Part shown: positions 1 through 6,678 of the stretch, one piece after another | How positions within the stretch are numbered: the first letter of the stretch is position 1 | Layout: every line of letters begins with the position of its first letter | Source of the DNA: Candidatus Omnitrophota bacterium | GTDB taxonomy: Bacteria; Omnitrophota; Gorgyraeia; Tantalellales; Tantalellaceae | Assembly: GCA_028717825.1 (NCBI GenBank) | Contig: JAQUNB010000046.1 | Span: forward strand, 1-8,054 | DNA length: 8,054 nt | Reading direction: 5' to 3' | Program-made: the position numbers and the translations under genes | Notes under the pieces: model-generated | Seen by the model: only the letters and a program-made list of their open reading frames with translations | Told to the model about the DNA's origin: nothing | The model's database searches: none

Positions 1-1663
1 TAACATTGGGGATATCAAGCCCCACTTCTATCACGGTTGTCGCGACCAGAATATCATATTTCCCGTCGCAAAAATCGGTCATAACTCGCTCTTTTTCTTC
101 TGTTTTCATCCGCCCATGGATAAGGGCGAGCTTCTCTTTCTTAAATACATCTTTCCGGAGCCGGGCATAAATGTCTTCGGCGCTTGCCAGATCCGACAGG
201 CCTGACATCTTGATCCTAGGACAAACTATAAAGGCCTGTCGCCCCTGTTGTATCTGATCCCTGATGAATTCATATATTGCCCTGCGCTTGTCCTCCCCCA
301 CCGAATATGTCGCGACGGGTATCCGGTCAGCCGGCTTTTCCTTAAGTACCGAGATATCCATATCACCGAAGACCGTCATCACTAAACTTTGCGGGATAGG
401 TGTCGCGGTCATTACAAGCGTATCGGGCATCCCGCCTTTTTTTCTCAATTCCTTTCTCTGCATAACACCGAACTTATGCTGCTCATCCACAACAACAAGC
501 CCCAGATTTTTATAAGCGATGCCTTCTTGAATAAGAGCATGTGTGCCGACAACTATATCGGCTTCCCCTTCCATTATCTCCCTTTTCACTTTTTCCCTGT
601 CTTTGGGCCCCATGCTGCCGGTCAATAACCGCACATCGATCCCCAGCGGCATAAAAGTTTCGCTCAGGGTCATGTAATGCTGACGCGCAAGCACCTCGGT
701 CGGCACCATCATCGCGGCCTGATAACCGTTCTCGACGGTTAAAAGGAGCGCGTACATCGCCACAACGGTTTTTCCGCTCGAGACATCGCCCTGCAAAAGA
801 CGGTACATCGACTTTTGGCTCGACATATCCTTTTCAATCTCTTTAATGCATTTTTTCTGGTCACCTGTAAGCTTAAAATTAAAAAGTTTTTCGAAATCCG
901 CGAAAAGTCCTTCTTTAATTTCATGCTTGATACCCTTATTTTGGATCCTCTTGCGCCTTAATGCCATGATCACCTGCAAAACAAAAAATTCCTCGAAGAC
1001 CAACCTTCGGTAAGCCTTTTCCAGATTGTCAAAAGAATACGGAAAATGGATATTTTCTACCGCGAACTGTGTATCGACCAGCTTATGGCGGGCTCTGATC
1101 TGTGTGGGGAGCGGATCCTTAATGCCTTTCACGCAAGCATCGAGCGCCCGATAAACTATTTTACGCAGATATTTTTGACTAAGGTTTTCCGTCAAAGGAT
1201 AAAAAGGGACGATCCTGCCTATGTCGAGAGAGGCTTTCTCTTCTTTCTCATCCAATATTTCATACACGGGATGGATCATCTCGAGGCGCCTCTGGTATTC
1301 GCACCTGCCGTAAAGAACAACCTTTTGTCCTTTTGAGAACACTTTAGACATGAATGGAAGGTTATACCACACCGCATGCAGATTTTTGGTTTCGTCGCCT
1401 ATCTCTATCTCATAAATGCTCGTCCCTGTCCTTGCTGTGAAAATATGTGTTTTTAGGACGTTGCCTATAACGCCCTGTGATTCGCCGGGGATCACGTCCT
1501 TTATTTCGCGGATAGTAGTCCTATCCTCATACCGCCGCGGGAGATAATACAAAAGGTCGGAAATAGTCTCAACTGCTATTTTTTCAAAAAGAAGCGACAT
1601 CTGGGGCCCCACGCCTTTAATGTAGCGTATGGGGCTATTTGATAACAGGTTTTTCCCTTGCAT
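1..1663 (-). CDS. recG: ATP-dependent DNA helicase RecG, N-terminal 554 residues (3' end outside window)
   Basis: RecG is a superfamily 2 DNA translocase that reverses stalled replication forks and branch-migrates Holliday junctions in the cytoplasm. Reading the minus strand from an ATG at 1663 gives 554 uninterrupted codons to the left edge, about 80% of a usual RecG. Visible in order: an N-terminal segment with PIRYIKGVGP (11-20); a wedge OB-fold at about 60-140 ending in EMIHPVYEI; Walker A GDVSSGKT (292-299); VPTEVLARQH (320-329); DEQH box (393-396) followed by KFGV; motif III TATPIP (419-424); and the start of helicase domain 2 with IHGRMKTEEKERVM and ATTVIEVGLDIPN. Two deviations are seen: Ser295 where RecG usually has Gly, and Gln425 where TATPIP is usually followed by Arg. 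The ATG is preferred because it places the family N-terminus normally and no other start lies between it and the upstream in-frame stop. It has no Shine-Dalgarno. The gene diverges from rpmB. Confidence 0.96.
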   Translation of the reverse strand, partial: MQGKNLLSNSPIRYIKGVGPQMSLLFEKIAVETISDLLYYLPRRYEDRTTIREIKDVIPGESQGVIGNVLKTHIFTARTGTSIYEIEIGDETKNLHAVWYNLPFMSKVFSKGQKVVLYGRCEYQRRLEMIHPVYEILDEKEEKASLDIGRIVPFYPLTENLSQKYLRKIVYRALDACVKGIKDPLPTQIRARHKLVDTQFAVENIHFPYSFDNLEKAYRRLVFEEFFVLQVIMALRRKRIQNKGIKHEIKEGLFADFEKLFNFKLTGDQKKCIKEIEKDMSSQKSMYRLLQGDVSSGKTVVAMYALLLTVENGYQAAMMVPTEVLARQHYMTLSETFMPLGIDVRLLTGSMGPKDREKVKREIMEGEADIVVGTHALIQEGIAYKNLGLVVVDEQHKFGVMQRKELRKKGGMPDTLVMTATPIPQSLVMTVFGDMDISVLKEKPADRIPVATYSVGEDKRRAIYEFIRDQIQQGRQAFIVCPRIKMSGLSDLASAEDIYARLRKDVFKKEKLALIHGRMKTEEKERVMTDFCDGKYDILVATTVIEVGLDIPNV

Positions 1664-1686
1664 ATTGTTGTGTGTTATGCTATTAT
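1658..1686 (+). promoter_or_regulatory. Predicted sigma-70 promoter for rpmB
   Basis: TTGCAT (1658-1663), a 17-nt spacer, then TATTAT (1681-1686). The TG at 1678-1679 makes this an extended -10 element. The expected start of transcription is near 1693, giving rpmB a leader of about 98 nt. The -35 box coincides with the recG start codon on the other strand. The same -35 hexamer and the same 17-nt spacing occur in the promoter upstream of yajC, which supports the call. It was found by eye only. Confidence 0.6.
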
Positions 1687-1702
1687 TTCGTATTACTTAC
1701 CC

Positions 1703-1742
1703 GTGGGAAAGCCTTTTATACGCACAAACGATCTTTTCCCAC
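1703..1742. repeat. Inverted repeat in the shared recG/rpmB leader region
   Basis: GTGGGAAA (1703-1710) and TTTCCCAC (1735-1742) are perfect 8-bp arms around 24 nt, extendable by one G-U pair. The dyad lies in the middle of the segment that both predicted divergent transcripts would contain. It could be a protein-binding site or a leader hairpin. No known ribosomal-protein leader family was recognised. Confidence 0.5.
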
Positions 1743-1768
1743 TAAATAAAAAAACAACTTTATTAAGA

Positions 1769-1797
1769 ATTATAAAAGAAAGGTTTAGATATGGCAA
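1769..1797 (-). promoter_or_regulatory. Predicted sigma-70 promoter for recG, overlapping the rpmB start
   Basis: On the minus strand TTGCCA (1792-1797), a 17-nt spacer and a consensus TATAAT (1769-1774). Transcription would begin near 1762, giving recG a leader of about 98 nt. The spacer contains the rpmB ribosome-binding site and the first base of its ATG, and the -35 box lies in codons 1-3 of rpmB. The consensus -10 sits in an A/T-rich stretch, so a chance match is possible. Confidence 0.5.
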
Positions 1798-2021
1798 GAG
1801 AATGTTACGTATGCGGTAAAAAACCTGTAAGCGGCAGGACATTCAGCCGCAGAGGTATGGCTAAAAGTAAGGGCGGTGTCGGCCAAAGGATAACAGGGAT
1901 CACACTGCGCCGTTTCTCCCCTAACCTGCAAAGCATAAGCATAATCGAGGATGGAAAAAAGAAAAGGATCAAAATTTGCGCCAAATGCCTGAAGGCTAGC
2001 AAGTTGAAAAAAGTCGTTTAA
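1791..2021 (+). CDS. rpmB: 50S ribosomal protein L28 (bL28), zinc-ribbon type
   Basis: This 76-residue basic protein is a structural component of the large ribosomal subunit. The N-terminus CYVCGKKPVSGR, the SRRGMAKSKGGVGQ stretch and the core ITLRRFSPNLQ are characteristic of bL28. Two CxxC pairs, Cys5/Cys8 and Cys63/Cys66, indicate the zinc-binding form; many paralogues lack these cysteines. Length is normal for the family (about 60-80). The start is fixed by GAAAGG at 1778-1783, 7 nt before the ATG, and by the conserved N-terminus. The gene stands alone on the plus strand, divergent from recG and convergent with recJ, with its own predicted promoter and a strong terminator just after the stop. 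rpmB is often found beside recG in bacterial genomes, so the pairing is expected. Confidence 0.97.
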   Translation: MARECYVCGKKPVSGRTFSRRGMAKSKGGVGQRITGITLRRFSPNLQSISIIEDGKKKRIKICAKCLKASKLKKVV

Positions 2022-2037
2022 GTTTTTTTACGATAAA

Positions 2038-2082
2038 AAAACAAAAAACCCCGGGTTAAAATAACTCGGGGTTTTTTGTTTT
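2038..2082 (+). terminator. Strong rho-independent terminator after rpmB (A/T symmetric, probably bidirectional)
   Basis: A stem with core CCCCG (2049-2053) pairing CGGGG (2067-2071) continues inward through a G-U and four further pairs to a 3-nt loop at 2059-2061. It continues outward through A6/T6 and an ACAA-type flank. The outer T-run (2072-2077 and 2079-2082) supplies the U-tract on the plus strand. The matching A-run on the left gives a U-tract on the minus strand, so it could also stop readthrough from recJ. It begins 17 nt after the rpmB stop codon. Confidence 0.92.
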
Positions 2083-2244
2083 AAAGAGAACCGTCGTTCG
2101 GGACTTGGGTCTTATGACTTACTCTTTACTTTTACCCTGCGATCAAAGGGTTAAATGAAAAACCGTTTTTATTCAATGTGCTGTTTCTCGCAGCCGCCTC
2201 ACATATTTGTCATGTCTTCTTGCTAAGAAGCGTATTTTCCTGCT

Positions 2245-2272
2245 AAAAACGGTTGCAGCAAAGCACCGTTTT
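2245..2272 (-). terminator. Terminator-like hairpin, candidate recJ 3' end
   Basis: AAAACGGT (2246-2253) pairs with ACCGTTTT (2265-2272), extended inward by GC/GC (2255-2256 with 2263-2264) past one bulged base (2254), closing a 6-nt loop. On the minus strand the stem is followed by a T-run, suiting termination of the recJ transcript about 300 nt after its stop codon. The plus strand also ends in TTTTCTT, so it may work both ways. Only 2-3 of the stem pairs outside the A/T tract are strong. Confidence 0.5.
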
Positions 2273-2327
2273 CTTACATCTGTTTTAGCTTTTTTCGACA
2301 TGGTGTTGAGTTCTCGGCATGCTTCTT

Positions 2328-2394
2328 TCGTCCCTCGTCTCTCGTCCTAGCGAGCGAAGCGAGCGGTCGTCTATCGTCCCTCATCTCTCGTTTT
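2328..2394. repeat. Heptad repeat array, TCGTCYC type
   Basis: Three consecutive 7-mers, TCGTCCC, TCGTCTC and TCGTCCT (2328-2348), are followed by an 18-bp interruption made of GCGAGC direct repeats (2349-2366). Four more then follow: TCGTCTA, TCGTCCC, TCATCTC and TCGTTTT (2367-2394). The 7-bp phase is exact within each block. It does not encode a recognised protein. Confidence 0.75.
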
Positions 2395-2417
2395 CATCGT
2401 CGCCATATGCCATAGAC

Positions 2418-2522
2418 GTTCTTAAAACCGTATCGTCTTCATGTCAACTATATACGTTCTTAGGCTGTGTTGTCCTCATGGACACGATATACGATATACA
2501 GTTCTTAAACCGTGTCGTTTCC
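2418..2522. repeat. Imperfect tandem repeat with GTTCTTA-CCGT-TCGTCTTC core
   Basis: GTTCTTA recurs at 2418, 2456 and 2501, giving spacings of 38 and 45 bp. It is followed in the copies by variants of a TCGTCTTCATG block (2433, 2470) and then ATATAC. The longer unit exceeds the shorter by exactly one 7-bp GATATAC copy. A diverged fourth copy lies at 4323-4377, beyond the other end of recJ. Confidence 0.65.
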
Positions 2523-2524
2523 GG

Positions 2525-2546
2525 TACCACATACCACATACTAACG
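2525..2546. repeat. Short heptad repeat, TACCACA type
   Basis: TACCACA occurs twice, followed by TACTAAC, in exact 7-bp phase. It ends about 22 bp before the recJ stop codon and appears to be a further variant of the TACGATA-type heptad seen nearby. Confidence 0.5.
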
Positions 2547-2568
2547 TATCGTCCCGATGTAAAATAGA

Positions 2569-4278
2569 CTACACAAGCTCGCGGCAGGCTTTACCAACCA
2601 CTTGGATCCCTTTGATATTGAGCTGAATGGTTTCGATCCCTCTCCAGTCATTGATAGACGGTGTATATGCTAGGTCTAAGATATCCCCGGCGGCAGGTTT
2701 ATCAATTTCACTCTTTTTGAATGTTACCGCTTCGCAGGTAAGGTTCCCGCAGGTCGCGAGAAATTTAAATCCACTCCGGGCGATATCGCGCGGAGGGTTC
2801 TTAACCCTGACGCCTTTAGTCAGAAAGATCGGTTCTTTGTTCCCTGCCCCAAAAGGCATTAACAGTTCCAATTCGTTTATTAGTTTAGCGCTAATATATG
2901 AAAACGGTATCTGCAGATCTATTTTTAGTTCGACCGCTTCTGCCCCTACTCCATCCGAACATTCGCCCGCGATCTTATTGAGGGCCGTTTTAAACAGTTC
3001 GATATTTTCTTTCTTGATCTTTAAGCCACACGCCAGTTTATGACCGCCAAAATCGATCAAATGTTCGCTGGACTTTTTGATAGCCTCGAAAAGGTTAAAC
3101 CCTTCAACCCCGCGGCCAGATCCTTTACCATTCTCGCCGTCCAGAGATATTAAAATAGCGGGTTTACTGTATTCTTCGGTAAGACGCGACGCCACTATGC
3201 CTATTATGCCCGAATGCCATGCCTCATCCGCGAGGACGATGATCTTTTCTTTTTCGAGATCAACTTCTTTAGTAACTTTTTCAAGCGCTTGTTTCAGAAT
3301 GTCCTTCTCTATATTTTGCCTGTTCCTATTCTCCCTGTCGACGGTCCGGGCAAGTTCTCCGGCCATGAAATTATCTTTGGACATCAAAAGATCGAGAGCG
3401 ACATCGGCGGAGCCGACCCTGCCCATAGCGTTTATCCGGGGCCCCATGGCAAACCCGATATGTCTACAGTTGATCTTCTCGGGGCTTAAGCTCGCAACAT
3501 CCATCAATGCCTTTAGCCCTTCCTTACGAGTCGAGCGGAGTTTTTTAAGCCCCATCTTCGTTAGTATCCTGTTTTCCCCGATAAGCGGGACTATATCGGC
3601 GACCGTCCCCAAAGCAACAAGATCGAGGTGTTCATTGACTTCTTTCTCATTGCCTTTCGCCACAGCAAGAGCCAATTTATACGCAACACCCACTCCGGCT
3701 AATTCTTTAAAAGGATAGTTGCAGTCCGGCTGGTGCGGATCTATTATCGCGGAAGCTTTGGGCCGTGAATCGCTTCTAACTACATGGTGGTCCGTTATTA
3801 TCACGTCCATGCCGAAATTCTTCGCGCATTCAACTTCTTTGACGGAATTTATCCCGCAATCCACCGTCACGAGAAGATCAATTTGTTTTTCCTTCGCGCC
3901 CAGAATGGCATCCATGTTAAGGCCATAACCTTCTTCAAGACGGTTTGGGATGAATGTCTCTACTCGCGCACCCAGAAACTTAAGAATATCGGCAAGAAGT
4001 GCAGTCGAAGTAATGCCGTCCACGTCATAGTCGCCGTAAATCAGGATCTTTTCGCGTTTTTCAATGGCGTTATTTATGCGTTCGACGGCCGCGGCCATAT
4101 CTTTCATTAAAAATGGATCATGTACGGCGGAAGCGTCGCCAAAAAGGAATTCTTGGGCTTTTTCAACTGTTTTAATATCTCGATTTATTAAGAGTTGTGC
4201 CAGATAAGGCGTGATCCCCAGAGCATCGCTGAGTATCTTTTGTAATCGCGGGTTGGGTTCGAATGTTTTCCAAAGCAT
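2569..4278 (-). CDS. recJ: Single-stranded-DNA-specific exonuclease RecJ
   Basis: RecJ is a cytoplasmic Mn/Mg-dependent 5'-3' ssDNA exonuclease acting in RecF-pathway recombination, fork repair and mismatch repair. The 569-residue product matches usual length (E. coli about 577). Metal-binding DHH-family motifs are intact: YGDYDVDG (81-88), DCG (140-142), DHH (163-165), GTVADIVPL (224-232) and GPRINAMGR (279-287). The DHHA1 domain follows with WHSGIIGIVASRL (354-366), GSGRG (386-390) and FGGHK (410-414). A C-terminal OB-like domain ends in IQLNIKGIQVV. The ATG at 4278 gives the typical MLWK start, but there is no Shine-Dalgarno; the bases before it belong to a heptad repeat. The gene lies 109 bp after secDF on the same strand with no clear promoter between, so cotranscription with secDF is likely (inference). 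RecJ next to secDF is a familiar arrangement in several phyla. Confidence 0.97.
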   Translation of the reverse strand: MLWKTFEPNPRLQKILSDALGITPYLAQLLINRDIKTVEKAQEFLFGDASAVHDPFLMKDMAAAVERINNAIEKREKILIYGDYDVDGITSTALLADILKFLGARVETFIPNRLEEGYGLNMDAILGAKEKQIDLLVTVDCGINSVKEVECAKNFGMDVIITDHHVVRSDSRPKASAIIDPHQPDCNYPFKELAGVGVAYKLALAVAKGNEKEVNEHLDLVALGTVADIVPLIGENRILTKMGLKKLRSTRKEGLKALMDVASLSPEKINCRHIGFAMGPRINAMGRVGSADVALDLLMSKDNFMAGELARTVDRENRNRQNIEKDILKQALEKVTKEVDLEKEKIIVLADEAWHSGIIGIVASRLTEEYSKPAILISLDGENGKGSGRGVEGFNLFEAIKKSSEHLIDFGGHKLACGLKIKKENIELFKTALNKIAGECSDGVGAEAVELKIDLQIPFSYISAKLINELELLMPFGAGNKEPIFLTKGVRVKNPPRDIARSGFKFLATCGNLTCEAVTFKKSEIDKPAAGDILDLAYTPSINDWRGIETIQLNIKGIQVVGKACRELV

Positions 4279-4285
4279 AATTATC

Positions 4286-4360
4286 GTATCTCGTATTTCG
4301 TATCTCGTCGCTCGTAAACTATGTCGTCTTCACCGGCACGATATACGAAATACGATATAC
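4286..4360. repeat. Heptad inverted repeat in the secDF-recJ spacer
   Basis: The left arm 4286-4308 (heptads such as ATCTCGT and ATTTCGT) and the right arm 4338-4360 (ACGATAT, ACGAAAT, ACGATAT) are reverse complements at 21 of 23 positions, around a 29-nt loop. In the recJ mRNA this would be a long AU-rich hairpin ending 7 nt before the start codon. The right part (4323-4377) also aligns with the tandem unit at 2470-2522 on the far side of recJ. Confidence 0.75.
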
Positions 4361-4387
4361 AGTTCCTAATCGTTTCCACGGGAACAA

Positions 4388-6616
4388 CTACTTCCGCACC
4401 GCTGCTCTCCTCGAAGGCCAATCTATCAAGAGAGGTGCGGCGACAAAGATCGTGGAATATGAACCTACTATGACACCTATCATCATAACGAACGCAAAAT
4501 CATTAATGGCCTCACCACCGAAAAGAAAAAGAGCCACGGTGACCATCAAAGTACAAAGTGAGGTCAGAACCGTCCTTGATAATGTTTGATTGATGCTTAG
4601 ATTTATCAGCTCTTCTTCCCCGCTCTTCCGCATGAACTTTCGGTTTTCCCTTATCCTGTCAAAAATAACTATCGTATCATTGATCGAATAGCCCACTATA
4701 GTAAGAAGCGCGGCGACGACATTCAGAGATATTTCCCTCCCCGTCAGCGCAACTGCGCCTAGACTTACTAAAACATCGTGCACAAGAGCAAGAATACCAG
4801 TCGCGGCGAACTTGAATTCAAATCTCAATGACACATAAATACATATACCTACAAAAGAGAAAAGAAGCGCTTTAATGGCGTTCTTTCTGAGATCTGCTTC
4901 CACGGTAGGGCCAACTTCCTCTGCCCTCAATAACTCAAAAGAACCCTTACCGAATTTGTCAGTAAGCCCTGATACCACTCCGTCTACTTTGCCGCCATAG
5001 GTTCTTACAATAAAAGTATTACTTTGCCCTACCTGCTGTATCGATGATTCACCGAACCCGCTATTTTTAAGAACGGAACGGATATCATCTATTCTCACTT
5101 TTTCCTTAAAACTAAATTCTTGCAACGTTCCACCGGTAAAATCCACGCCGTAGTTCTTCACCCCCCTTTGTATGAATACATACATCCCTACTATTATCAG
5201 GGTAAGAGAGAGTACGTATGCGTACCTCCTCAATTTCATGAAAGGTATGTTGGGGTTGCGAAAGAACTGCAGCATCGTGAATTTCAAATTACTTTTGGCC
5301 GTCACAATGAGATCAAAAATACAATGGGTCACCGTAAGCGCCGAGAACATACTGGCCACAACACCTATACTTAAAGTTGTCGCAAAACCCTTTACAGGGC
5401 CTGTACCAAACTGAAAGAGTATAAGCGAGGTGATCAATATGGTGAGATTAGAGTCGAAGATCGCCCCGAAAGCCTTGTCATAGCCCGCAGCGATCGCTGC
5501 GCGCATATTTTTGCCGAGCGCAAGCTCCTCCCGCATTCTTTCAGATATAAGAATATTAGCGTCCACAGACATACCAAATGTAAGAACAAGACCGGCTATA
5601 CCGGGAAGCGTAAGCGTACCCTTGAACAAAGACAACGCAGCCGTTATCATAAGGATATTAAGTACTAGAGCCAGATCCGCTATAAGTCCTCCGAGCGTGT
5701 AATAAATGGCCATAAAACCAAGGACTAACATACCGCCTATAAGAGTAGCCCTTATACCGCTTTCTATGGAATCTCTCCCTAGTGTAGGCCCGACACTTCT
5801 TTCCTCTACGATCGATACAGGTGCCGGCAGAGCGCCGGCCCTTAAGACCAGTGCGAGGTCTTTAGCTTCCTGAACGGAAAAATTGCCCGTTATCTGAGCC
5901 CGTCCGGACGGTATACGTTCCCTTATAACAGGGGCGGTATAAACTTCACCGTCAAGTACAACAGCTAGGCGTTTCCCTACATTAGCACCGGTTAAATTGG
6001 AGAATATGGCACCACCTTTTTCACTAAAAGTAAGTGAAACATAAGGCTGGCCGAAGCCCTGTTGGCTGAATTCGGTCGACGCGTCAACAAGCATGTCTCC
6101 CGTAAGGGAGGTTTTTGTCTCAACAAGAAGCGGTTCTTGCTTCTCATCCTTGTTCTTCATATATTTTAATTCATACCCCTCTACCGGTTGCCCTTCTAGC
6201 GCTTTTTTAAGGAGATCCGCGTCATCCGAAACTAACCTGAATTCCAGATGCGCCGTTTTCGCAATTATTTCTTTCGCCCTTTGCCTGTCGGTAATACCGG
6301 GAAGCTGTACAAATATGCGGTTTTTACCCTGTAGTTGTACTAGGGGTTCTGTCACACCGAACTGGTCTATTCTGTTCCTTATGATCTCAAGCGCGCGTTG
6401 CGGAGCGTCTTTTGCCTCATTTTCCGAAAGTTTAGAAGTATCCACTTCAAGAACAATATTCATCCCGCCCTGAAGATCGAGTCCTAGGTTTAATCTACCC
6501 TCTTTTACTATTTTCCCTTCATTATTGTATGTAGGGAATGGGGGGATAGACAGCCATATCGCAAGCCCCGTTATAGAAACAACTAAAATAGTTTTCCATT
6601 TAAGTTTAGCCAACAT
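4388..6616 (-). CDS. secDF: Fused protein translocase subunit SecDF
   Basis: SecDF is an inner-membrane motor that uses the proton gradient to complete export through SecYEG. At 742 residues it is the size of the single-chain SecDF of Bacillus or Thermus; E. coli uses two proteins. SecD half: a membrane segment at about 9-26, GLDLQGG (45-51), the P1 periplasmic domain with RNRIDQFGV (80-88) and FVQLPGI (102-108), EERSVGPTLG (271-280), then five membrane helices including MSVDANIL (349-356). SecF half: a membrane segment at about 464-482, VDFTGGT (491-497), EVGPTVEADL (567-576), then five helices with LVHD (611-614) and GYSINDTIVIFDRIREN (642-658). Asp352, Asp614 and Arg654 appear to be the conserved proton-path residues. 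AAGGAG at 6626-6631, 9 nt upstream, fixes the start. It lies 62 bp after yajC. Confidence 0.98.
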   Translation of the reverse strand: MLAKLKWKTILVVSITGLAIWLSIPPFPTYNNEGKIVKEGRLNLGLDLQGGMNIVLEVDTSKLSENEAKDAPQRALEIIRNRIDQFGVTEPLVQLQGKNRIFVQLPGITDRQRAKEIIAKTAHLEFRLVSDDADLLKKALEGQPVEGYELKYMKNKDEKQEPLLVETKTSLTGDMLVDASTEFSQQGFGQPYVSLTFSEKGGAIFSNLTGANVGKRLAVVLDGEVYTAPVIRERIPSGRAQITGNFSVQEAKDLALVLRAGALPAPVSIVEERSVGPTLGRDSIESGIRATLIGGMLVLGFMAIYYTLGGLIADLALVLNILMITAALSLFKGTLTLPGIAGLVLTFGMSVDANILISERMREELALGKNMRAAIAAGYDKAFGAIFDSNLTILITSLILFQFGTGPVKGFATTLSIGVVASMFSALTVTHCIFDLIVTAKSNLKFTMLQFFRNPNIPFMKLRRYAYVLSLTLIIVGMYVFIQRGVKNYGVDFTGGTLQEFSFKEKVRIDDIRSVLKNSGFGESSIQQVGQSNTFIVRTYGGKVDGVVSGLTDKFGKGSFELLRAEEVGPTVEADLRKNAIKALLFSFVGICIYVSLRFEFKFAATGILALVHDVLVSLGAVALTGREISLNVVAALLTIVGYSINDTIVIFDRIRENRKFMRKSGEEELINLSINQTLSRTVLTSLCTLMVTVALFLFGGEAINDFAFVMMIGVIVGSYSTIFVAAPLLIDWPSRRAAVRK

Positions 6617-6678
6617 ATTTTTATACTCCTTAATGAGCCCCCTTGCTCTCTTTAATAACTAAAACAATGGGGAATAGT

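Larger units (their letters stand above)
2083..2568. other. 486-bp gene-free spacer between convergent rpmB and recJ
   Basis: No frame here has a plausible start, ribosome-binding site or recognisable protein. The left half (2083-2320) is AT-rich and holds a terminator-like hairpin at 2245-2272 plus a third copy of its AACCGTTTTT arm at 2161-2170. The right half (2328-2560) is dominated by short-period degenerate repeats, listed separately. Short open frames in this half are produced by the repeats. Confidence 0.8.

Noticed and set aside
1046..1336. Plus-strand open frame inside recG (96 codons)
   Set aside because: It is antisense to the RecG N-terminal and wedge region. It has no family resemblance and no translation signal.
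1..1663. Frameshifted or broken recG, because of the odd helicase residues
   Set aside because: Codon-by-codon reading gives 554 consecutive codons from the ATG to the window edge with all motifs in one frame and no stop.
2161..2272. Integron attC site
   Set aside because: The inverted arms lack the GTTRRRY/RYYYAAC core sites, and there is no integrase or cassette structure.
2328..2560. CRISPR array
   Set aside because: Repeat units are too short (7 bp) or too diverged (38-45 bp without distinct spacers), and no cas gene is nearby.
2319..2626. Plus-strand short open frames in the rpmB-recJ spacer
   Set aside because: They consist of the heptad and tandem repeats and then run into antisense recJ. 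The Ser/Arg-rich composition comes from the TCGT and GCGAGC repeats, not from a protein.
3077..3718. Long plus-strand open frame inside recJ (213 codons)
   Set aside because: It lies fully antisense to recJ, whose catalytic motifs are intact in the other frame. The translation is rich in Ser/Pro/Arg with no recognisable domain or ribosome-binding site, as expected of a shadow frame.
6093..6473. Plus-strand open frame inside secDF (126 codons)
   Set aside because: It is antisense to the P1 domain of SecDF, with no supporting motif or start signal.
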